From Bacillus sp. RO3 (GTDB lineage: Bacteria > Bacillota > Bacilli > Bacillales > Bacillaceae_B), in the NCBI RefSeq assembly GCF_012911895.1, contig NZ_JAAXCV010000032.1, positions 159,347 through 223,346 on the forward strand: a stretch of 64,000 nt of DNA. The letters run 5' to 3'. Below the pieces are notes generated by a model. That model was not told the DNA's origin. It saw only the letters and a list, made by a program, of their open reading frames with translations, and made no database searches. A program made the position numbers and the translations under genes. Positions 56,086-64,000 of the stretch are shown one piece after another; within the stretch, counting starts at the first letter, position 1, and every line of letters begins with the position of its first letter.

Positions 56086-56304
56086 GTGGCGAAAGAGATC
56101 ACCATTGAAACAGAAATAATCACGTTGGGACAATTCCTGAAGCTGGCTGAAGTGATTCAGTCCGGCGGAATGGCGAAATGGTTTTTAAGTGAATATGAAG
56201 TATACATAAATGGGGAACAAGACCAAAGACGAGGAAGAAAACTGACGATTGGTGACACAATTGAAATTCCCGAGGTAGGAGTCTTTGTGGTTGCCGGAGA
56301 ATAA
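56086..56304 (+). CDS. rlbA: S4-domain RNA-binding protein RlbA (YaaA)
   Basis: A small S4-type RNA-binding protein of 72 residues: [42 protein letters not shown]. The start is uncertain: GTG at 56086 gives the family N-terminus (AKEITIETE), but its ribosome site is weak; a GTG three codons earlier is also possible. It lies 17 bases before recF and is conserved there in Bacillus; roles in ribosome biogenesis are proposed. Confidence 0.92.
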   Translation: MAKEITIETEIITLGQFLKLAEVIQSGGMAKWFLSEYEVYINGEQDQRRGRKLTIGDTIEIPEVGVFVVAGE

Positions 56305-56321
56305 TAAAGGATGTTATTTCC

Positions 56322-57440
56322 ATGTACATTGAACATTTAGAATTAAGAAACTATCGGAATTACGAATCAATAGACGTGAGTTTCGAAAATAAGGTAAACG
56401 TGATACTTGGGGAAAACGCTCAAGGGAAAACCAATATCATGGAGTCTATTTATGTACTGGCAATGGCTAAATCCCACCGGACATCGAATGATAAAGATTT
56501 AATCCGTTGGGACGAGGAATATGCTAAAATAAAAGGTAGGATTCAGAAATATAATGGTGGATTGCCACTGGAACTTATTCTCTCCAAAAAGGGAAAAAAA
56601 GCGAAAAGCAATCACCTTGAACAATCTAAATTAAGTCAATATGTGGGCAATATGAACGTTGTCATGTTTGCGCCTGAAGATCTCCATCTGGTAAAAGGGA
56701 GCCCTCAAGTAAGGCGTCGTTTTATTGATATGGAAATCGGACAGGTTTCCCCTGTTTATTTACATGATATCAGCCTTTATCAAAAAATATTACAGCAGCG
56801 CAACCACTACTTGAAACAATTGCAGACTAGAAAGCAAAAAGACCAGACGATGCTTGATGTCTTGACGGAGCAGTTTATCGAAATGGCCGTGAAAATCACG
56901 AAAAAACGGTTTGAGTTCGTCCAGCTCCTGGAAAATTGGGCGAAACCGATCCATTCGGGAATTTCAAGGGGGTTGGAAACCTTGGAAATCGTATATAAAC
57001 CGTCTTTAGAGGTATCAGATAATCAAGAATGGTCAAAAATGGTAGATATATATGAGCAGAAATTCGATGGCATCCGCGAACGGGAAATAGACCGCGGCGT
57101 GACACTGGTCGGACCCCATCGGGATGATCTTCAATTCATTGTAAATGGAAGAGATGTTCAAACATTCGGATCACAGGGGCAGCAACGGACGACAGCCCTG
57201 TCTGTGAAGCTTGCGGAGATTGAGCTGATTCATTCTGAAATAAAAGAATATCCCATCTTACTTCTTGATGATGTATTGTCGGAATTAGATGATTATCGGC
57301 AATCCCATTTATTAAATACCATCCAGGGGAAAGTCCAAACCTTCGTCACGACCACAAACGTGGACGGAATTGATCATCAAACCTTAAACGAAGCGACTAC
57401 GTTTGAAGTCGAAGCCGGATCAATGAAAAGACTGAAATGA
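56322..57440 (+). CDS. recF: DNA replication and repair protein RecF
   Basis: A 372-residue SMC-like ATPase with Walker [14 protein letters not shown], signature [12 protein letters not shown] and Walker [15 protein letters not shown]. It loads RecA on gapped DNA. AAGGATG precedes the ATG. It lies in the dnaN-rlbA-recF-remB-gyrB series. Confidence 0.98.
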   Translation: MYIEHLELRNYRNYESIDVSFENKVNVILGENAQGKTNIMESIYVLAMAKSHRTSNDKDLIRWDEEYAKIKGRIQKYNGGLPLELILSKKGKKAKSNHLEQSKLSQYVGNMNVVMFAPEDLHLVKGSPQVRRRFIDMEIGQVSPVYLHDISLYQKILQQRNHYLKQLQTRKQKDQTMLDVLTEQFIEMAVKITKKRFEFVQLLENWAKPIHSGISRGLETLEIVYKPSLEVSDNQEWSKMVDIYEQKFDGIREREIDRGVTLVGPHRDDLQFIVNGRDVQTFGSQGQQRTTALSVKLAEIELIHSEIKEYPILLLDDVLSELDDYRQSHLLNTIQGKVQTFVTTTNVDGIDHQTLNEATTFEVEAGSMKRLK

Positions 57441-57449
57441 GGTGTTACC

Positions 57450-57701
57450 TTGTACATACATGTAGGAGAAGATGTCATGGTACGTACAGATGAAATCATT
57501 GCAATTATTGATCGAGACACCGTTCAATTTTCAGAGGAAATCCAACATTTTCTAAAAACAAAAGATAAAAACCTTTGTAATCTTGCAAAGGGTTCATATA
57601 AATCTCTTGTCATCACATCAAAACAGTTGTATCTTTCACCACTTGCATCAAGTACATTAAAAAAGCGATCAAAGAAATACTCAAACTATGAGAATTTATA
57701 A
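57450..57701 (+). CDS. remB: Extracellular-matrix regulator RemB (YaaB)
   Basis: An 83-residue DUF370/RemA-family protein: YIHVGEDVMVRTDEIIAIID, KSLVITSKQLYLSPL. In B. subtilis RemA/RemB affect biofilm matrix genes. It begins with TTG at 57450, with GAGGTG 6 bases upstream. It is 9 bases after recF and about 45 before gyrB, so it is part of this operon. Confidence 0.94.
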   Translation: MYIHVGEDVMVRTDEIIAIIDRDTVQFSEEIQHFLKTKDKNLCNLAKGSYKSLVITSKQLYLSPLASSTLKKRSKKYSNYENL

Positions 57702-57740
57702 TAGAAATATTAAGCCCTGAAGGTTAGAAAGTGTAGGTGA

Positions 57741-59675
<1,935 letters not shown>

Positions 59676-59690
59676 TCAGAGCTTCCAAGT

Positions 59691-59733
59691 AAGTTGTTTC
59701 GAGCGGAGGAGTGCGAGACTCCTGTGTGAAGCG
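59691..59733. repeat. Degenerate remnant of the palindromic element
   Basis: AAGTTGTTTCGAGCGGAGGA and GAGACTCCTG in this stretch resemble the reverse complement of the right end of the 44244-44372 element (AAGTTGATTGCAGCGGAAGG, CGACTCCTG). It lies between gyrB and gyrA. Confidence 0.5.
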
Positions 59734-59794
59734 TTCAATTACCGGCTCTAAAGGAACAGGGTCATTTACGGAAATAGCCTTAAATAAGATAGTA

Positions 59795-59818
59795 CAGGAT
59801 AGACCGTGTGCTATCCTG
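59795..59818 (+). terminator. Hairpin between gyrB and gyrA
   Basis: CAGGATAG pairs with CTATCCTG across 8 bases and is followed by TCTTTTA, so gyrB transcripts probably end or attenuate here before gyrA. Confidence 0.75.
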
Positions 59819-59890
59819 TCTTTTACATAGTGGACAAGGTAAAGAATGAGAAAGGTTCAAATCTTTCTTTAAAAGGAGGTCCCTTTTACT

Positions 59891-62425
59891 ATGGCAGAAA
59901 CACCTAATTCGAATGTTAAAGAAATTAATATAAGTAGCGAAATGCGCTCGTCATTCCTTGATTATGCGATGAGTGTCATCGTTTCCCGTGCATTGCCGGA
60001 TGCCCGTGATGGGCTGAAACCTGTCCATCGCCGTATTTTATATGCGATGAATGACCTGGGGATGACATCTGACAAAGCATATAAGAAGTCAGCACGTATC
60101 GTCGGCGAAGTAATCGGTAAGTACCACCCGCATGGTGACTCTGCCGTCTATGACACAATGGTCCGTATGGCACAGGATTTCAACTATCGTTATATGCTTG
60201 TGGACGGTCATGGTAACTTTGGTTCTGTCGATGGAGACGCAGCAGCGGCCATGCGTTATACAGAAGCGCGTATGTCCAAAATCTCTATGGAACTTATTCG
60301 AGATATTAATAAAGATACGATTGATTATAAGGACAACTATGATGGAACCGAGAGAGAGCCGGAAGTATTACCTGCCCGCTTCCCCAACCTGTTGGTGAAC
60401 GGTTCTTCAGGTATCGCTGTTGGTATGGCAACGAATATTCCTCCCCATAATCTCGGAGAAGTCATCGATGGAATCCTAGCGTTAAGTAAAGATCCTGATA
60501 TCACGATCCAAGAGCTGATGGAATTCATCTATGGACCTGATTTTCCTACAGCAGGGTTGATAGTGGGAAGAAGCGGGATCCGCCGTGCTTATGAAACAGG
60601 TAAGGGCTCCATTACGATGCGCGCCCGTGTGGAAATCGAAACAAAGAGCAACGGGAAAGAAACAATCATCGTTCATCAAATTCCTTATCAAGTAAATAAA
60701 GCAAGACTGATCGAGAAAATAGCCGATCTCGTTCGTGATAAGAAGATTGATGGAATTACAGATTTACGTGATGAGTCGGACAGAAATGGTATGCGCATCG
60801 TGATTGAGGTAAGAAAAGATGCGAATGCGAACGTTCTCCTCAATAATCTATATAAACAAACGGCTCTCCAAACAAGCTTTGGTATCAACCTCCTTGCACT
60901 GGTAGACGGTCAGCCGAAGGTATTAAATTTAAAAGAGTGCCTATATCATTACCTTCAGCATCAACGTGTAGTCATTCGCCGCAGAACGGAATTCGAGTTA
61001 CGCAAAGCTGAAGCAAGGGCTCATATTTTAGAAGGTTTGCGAATCGCCTTGGATCATATAGATGAAATTATCGCCCTTATTCGCGGGTCTCAAACAACAG
61101 AGCTTGCGAAACAGGGCTTGATGGAGAACTTCTCCCTTTCTGATAAACAGGCCCAAGCCATCCTTGATATGCGTCTTCAACGTCTAACAGGTCTTGAACG
61201 GGAAAAAATAGAAGATGAATACCAAGAGCTTGTGAAGCAGATTGCAGAATTGAAAGCGATCTTGGCAGATGATGAAAAAGTTCTTGAAATCATCCGTGAA
61301 GAGCTTATAGAAATCAAAGAACGCTTCAATGATGAAAGAAGATCAGAAATCGTAGCAGGCGGAATTGAGAATATTGAAGATGAAGACTTGATCCCAAGGG
61401 AAAACATCGTCGTTTCTCTTACGCACAACGGATACATTAAACGTCTCCCTGTATCAACCTACCGCAGTCAAAAGCGTGGGGGAAGAGGGATCCAGGGAAT
61501 GGGTACAAATGACGAAGACTTTGTTGAACACCTACTGACAACGTCCACTCACGATACGATCCTATTCTTCACGAACAAAGGAAAAGCATACCGTGCCAAA
61601 GGATATGAAATTCCTGAATTCAGCCGTACAGCGAAAGGGTTACCAATCATCAATATGCTGGGCGTAGAAAAAGATGAATGGATCAACGCGATGATACGGG
61701 TAGAAGAGTTTGTAGATGACTGGTACCTATTCTTCACTACGAAGCAAGGTATTTCCAAACGCACACCGGTATCCGATTTCGCCAATATCCGTACAAACGG
61801 TCTGATCGCCATCAACCTTCGGGAAAATGACGAACTCATTTCCGTCAAGCTGACCGATGGTGAAAAAGATATGATCATCGGAACGAAAAAAGGAATGCTT
61901 ATTCGCTTCCCTGAAACGGATGTTCGTTCAATGGGAAGAACAGCTACAGGAGTAAAAGGAATCACCCTGAGTGACGATGACATCGTTGTCGGAATGGAAA
62001 TCCTGGAAGAAAAGAGCGACGTTCTGGTCGTAACGGTGAATGGTTACGGTAAGCGTACTCCTGCAAGTGAATATAGAGTTCAAACACGTGGCGGAAAAGG
62101 ATTGAAAACATGTAATGTAACGGAACGTAACGGAGATCTGGTCTCTGTTAAGGCCGTGACAGGTGAAGAAGACATCATGATCATTACGGCACATGGTGTC
62201 CTGATCCGCATGGACGTCAATGATATTTCCACTACTGGCCGGAATACTCAAGGAGTCAAGCTGATCCGCCTTCAGGAAAGTGAATTTGTTTCAACAGTCG
62301 CCAAAGTTGAAAAAGAAGACGAAGAAACGGAAGCACCAGTTGAAACTTCCGAAGGAACCGAACAGCCGGGAGATAGTGAAATTGAAGGAAGTATTGAAGA
62401 TGTAAATGATGATACAGAACAGTAA
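59891..62425 (+). CDS. gyrA: DNA gyrase subunit A
   Basis: The 844-residue subunit has the quinolone-resistance segment [19 protein letters not shown] and the catalytic tyrosine in [10 protein letters not shown]. The coiled-coil gate follows, then a C-terminal beta-pinwheel with the GyrA box QKRGGRG and repeated GxxG blades. The tail is acidic ([18 protein letters not shown]). At the positions linked to quinolone resistance the sequence shows serine in HGDSAVYD, the usual sensitive form. AAGGAGG lies 12 bases before the ATG. Confidence 0.99.
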   Translation: MAETPNSNVKEINISSEMRSSFLDYAMSVIVSRALPDARDGLKPVHRRILYAMNDLGMTSDKAYKKSARIVGEVIGKYHPHGDSAVYDTMVRMAQDFNYRYMLVDGHGNFGSVDGDAAAAMRYTEARMSKISMELIRDINKDTIDYKDNYDGTEREPEVLPARFPNLLVNGSSGIAVGMATNIPPHNLGEVIDGILALSKDPDITIQELMEFIYGPDFPTAGLIVGRSGIRRAYETGKGSITMRARVEIETKSNGKETIIVHQIPYQVNKARLIEKIADLVRDKKIDGITDLRDESDRNGMRIVIEVRKDANANVLLNNLYKQTALQTSFGINLLALVDGQPKVLNLKECLYHYLQHQRVVIRRRTEFELRKAEARAHILEGLRIALDHIDEIIALIRGSQTTELAKQGLMENFSLSDKQAQAILDMRLQRLTGLEREKIEDEYQELVKQIAELKAILADDEKVLEIIREELIEIKERFNDERRSEIVAGGIENIEDEDLIPRENIVVSLTHNGYIKRLPVSTYRSQKRGGRGIQGMGTNDEDFVEHLLTTSTHDTILFFTNKGKAYRAKGYEIPEFSRTAKGLPIINMLGVEKDEWINAMIRVEEFVDDWYLFFTTKQGISKRTPVSDFANIRTNGLIAINLRENDELISVKLTDGEKDMIIGTKKGMLIRFPETDVRSMGRTATGVKGITLSDDDIVVGMEILEEKSDVLVVTVNGYGKRTPASEYRVQTRGGKGLKTCNVTERNGDLVSVKAVTGEEDIMIITAHGVLIRMDVNDISTTGRNTQGVKLIRLQESEFVSTVAKVEKEDEETEAPVETSEGTEQPGDSEIEGSIEDVNDDTEQ

Positions 62426-62434
62426 AGAATAGAG

Positions 62435-62474
62435 TAAGCAGTTTCCACTTATACTGGAAACTGCTTATTTTTTT
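62435..62474 (+). terminator. Terminator after gyrA
   Basis: TAAGCAGTTTCC pairs with GGAAACTGCTTA across 9 bases and is followed by TTTTTTT. Confidence 0.93.
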
Positions 62475-62549
62475 GAAAAACCCCACTATAACCATCTGGA
62501 TTTGGTAAAATAAACTAGTACAATAAGGTATGATGTGAGGTGTAAACAG

Positions 62550-63638
62550 GTGAAGGTACATCGTGGAGAGTTACAATTAGGGTGCATCGTGGCAGAAGAT
62601 ATCATGGGAATGTCCGTCAGTCCGATCATTCCAAAGAATACTGTAATCGAAGAAGAACACTTGAATGTTCTACAAGCATTCAATATAACAGAGCTTGTAA
62701 TAGAGAAAACGAAGGCGGATGGACGTCCATTCAGGTTCTCGCACTCTAACGATAAAGAGAACATCCAGGAAGAAACACAGACCAAAGAGCAAATAGGGTT
62801 CTTCGATCTCTATACAATGACCATCAAAGAATTCAAGAAAGAGTTTGTGAACTGGCAGTCAGGAACGGCAGTTAATGTTGCGAGAGTGAGAGAGTTAATC
62901 CTCCCAATGATCCAAGCGGTTGAAAAAACCCATACGTATGTATACTCCCTCAACCAATATTCAACAAAGGAAGAGTATCATTTTCATCATGCCATATCTG
63001 TTGGGATTATAAGTGCCCTTTTAGGGAAGAAGCTGGGCTTGAATCAGGGACAGGTGAATCAATTGGCTTTAGCGGGTGTTCTGGCAGACTGTGGAATGGC
63101 AAAGGTCAGTCCGCACATCATTACCAAAGAACAGCCGTTAACAGAAAGTGAATTTAAAGAGGTGAAGCTTCACCCTGCCACCGGTTATAAAATGATCAAA
63201 GATACTCCTTTGCTTAAAACGGAAACCAAGCTGGCAATCTTCCAGCATCATGAACGATTTGATGGGACGGGCTATCCATCATCAGAGAAAAACAACCGCA
63301 TCCATTTGTACTCCCAGGTGGTAGGGATCGCGGACGTGTTTCATGCCATGACGTCTGATAGAATCTATAGAAGCAAGCAGCCGGTGTTCAAGGTTCTCGA
63401 TATGATCAGTGAAGACTTATTCGGTAAATTTGATATTAAAGTCGTTAACACTCTCCTTCAACTTATGGGTGATCTCAGGACCGGGACTTCTATAAGACTC
63501 TCCAATGGACGATACGGGGAAGTGGTATATACAAAGCCTGGCTCTTATACAAAGCCCATCGTTAAGTTAAGTAAATCGGATGACCTCCTCGATCTGTCTC
63601 AACAAAAGGATATATATATATCAGAAGTTCTTCTATAG
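62550..63638 (+). CDS. HD-GYP-domain protein with altered HD motif
   Basis: The 362-residue protein has an N-terminal domain with repeated VIEEEHLNVLQAFNITELVI, typical of DUF3391-like heads, and a C-terminal HD-GYP region: HFHHAISVGIISALLGKKLG, HPATGYKMI, FQHHERFDGTGYP and GIADVFHAMTSDRIYR. The usual HDIGK is replaced by ADCGMAK, so the metal-binding histidine of the HD pair is missing. HD-GYP proteins degrade cyclic di-GMP; here activity is doubtful, and a sensory role is possible. GTG at 62550 with GAGGTG upstream is preferred over GTG at 62535, which lies in that site. It is the last gene before the rRNA operon. Confidence 0.85.
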   Translation: MKVHRGELQLGCIVAEDIMGMSVSPIIPKNTVIEEEHLNVLQAFNITELVIEKTKADGRPFRFSHSNDKENIQEETQTKEQIGFFDLYTMTIKEFKKEFVNWQSGTAVNVARVRELILPMIQAVEKTHTYVYSLNQYSTKEEYHFHHAISVGIISALLGKKLGLNQGQVNQLALAGVLADCGMAKVSPHIITKEQPLTESEFKEVKLHPATGYKMIKDTPLLKTETKLAIFQHHERFDGTGYPSSEKNNRIHLYSQVVGIADVFHAMTSDRIYRSKQPVFKVLDMISEDLFGKFDIKVVNTLLQLMGDLRTGTSIRLSNGRYGEVVYTKPGSYTKPIVKLSKSDDLLDLSQQKDIYISEVLL

Positions 63639-63719
63639 TATTGGACTTATATTTACAGGAACAATGAAAAAGCCTTGGGTTAGGAAGCTGATCTTTGGTT
63701 TTTTTATTTATATTTTCTC

Positions 63720-63748
63720 TTGCAAACTTGTCCTATAGTATGTATAAT
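63720..63748 (+). promoter_or_regulatory. rRNA operon promoter P1
   Basis: TTGCAA (63720-63725) and TATAAT (63743-63748) are 17 bases apart, upstream of the 16S gene. Confidence 0.75.
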
Positions 63749-63817
63749 AATATTTGTTGTCCGAAAGGCATTACATAACTGCTTAGAAAAAAACTTTTCT
63801 AAAATAATAATGATTCC

Positions 63818-63846
63818 TTGACGGCGACGTCATTAAATGATATATT
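63818..63846 (+). promoter_or_regulatory. rRNA operon promoter P2
   Basis: TTGACG (63818-63823) and TATATT (63841-63846) are 17 bases apart, about 100 bases after P1. Tandem promoters are usual for Bacillus rrn operons. The leader that follows contains TTGAAAACTGAACAAAAC, a common pre-16S stretch. Confidence 0.85.
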
Positions 63847-63956
63847 ATATAAGTCGCTTCGAACGGAGCGCGTACACATTGAACCTTGAAAACTGAACAA
63901 AACAAGACAATACGTCAACGTTAATTCTAGATTTATTTTAAGAGCTATTCAAACTT

Positions 63957-64000
63957 TTATCGGAGAGTTTGATCCTGGCTCAGGACGAACGCTGGCGGCG
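63957..64000 (+). rRNA. rrs: 16S ribosomal RNA, 5' end (cut by window edge)
   Basis: TTATCGGAGAGTTTGATCCTGGCTCAG followed by GACGAACGCTGGCGGCG is the universal 5' end of bacterial 16S rRNA in its Bacillus form (presented here in two parts of the same run). Only about 44 bases are inside the window. Confidence 0.97.

Noticed and set aside
59976..62251. Several minus-strand open frames opposite gyrA
   Set aside because: They are antisense frames of a highly conserved gene with no independent start signals.

Overview
The window is a chromosomal origin region of a low-GC, spore-forming Gram-positive bacterium of the Bacillaceae (Bacillus sensu lato). This rests on gene order: walRKHIJ-htrA-yyzF-rlmH on one side, then purA, dnaB, rplI, gdpP, rpsR-ssb-rpsF, ychF, spo0J-soj-noc, rsmG-mnmG-mnmE-jag-spoIIIJ-rnpA-rpmH, oriC, dnaA-dnaN-rlbA-recF-remB-gyrB-gyrA and the start of a 16S rRNA gene. 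Genes left of oriC lie mostly on the minus strand and genes right of it on the plus strand, so transcription runs away from the origin. Spo0J, SpoIIIJ and a YyaC-like protein point to an endospore former. A more precise name (a marine Bacillus or Rossellomorea type) is only a guess.

Layout: 1-2400 carries a cut-off EamA transporter, two divergent AraC regulators and a VOC-family protein. 2600-10450 is an AT-rich accessory region beside the 3' end of rlmH. It holds an orphan membrane protein, a frameshifted endonuclease/phosphatase-fold gene, a compact four-gene minus-strand operon (YwgA/Panacea-like protein, PD-(D/E)XK-like nuclease, a large protein with a CxCxxC motif reminiscent of tRNA/DNA-guanine transglycosylases, and a SIR2-family protein), a DUF4357 gene fragment and a decayed large serine recombinase. 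This is the arrangement of a staphylococcal SCC-like element in rlmH. The four-gene operon is the best candidate for an undescribed (probably anti-phage) system. 10440-20060 is the conserved rlmH/yyzF/htrA/wal block plus an M23 peptidase. 20360-20920 holds four tRNAs (Lys, Glu, Asp, Phe). 21000-26000 carries a NERD protein and a cluster of DUF350 protein, ATP-grasp glutathionylspermidine-synthase-like enzyme, lipoprotein, uncharacterised protein and a divergent 2-TM potassium channel. 26000-63600 is core replication, segregation, translation and envelope functions, with a chemotaxis receptor gene inserted between yybS and rpsR.

Sequence signals tie the region to chromosome maintenance. There are three exact ParB sites (parS): in walK, between rpsF and ssb, and inside spo0J itself. 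DnaA-box clusters flank dnaA (bipartite oriC with a trio-like element). Two further DnaA-box clusters lie away from oriC, around rlmH-yyzF-htrA and between mnmE and jag. A 129-bp palindromic repeat element lies between noc and soj, with apparent decayed copies next to oriC and between gyrB and gyrA. A run of six 21-bp tandem repeats lies between the NERD and DUF350 genes. Two tandem strong promoters drive the rRNA operon that begins at the right edge. No computation or database search was available; family calls are from recognised motifs and gene order.
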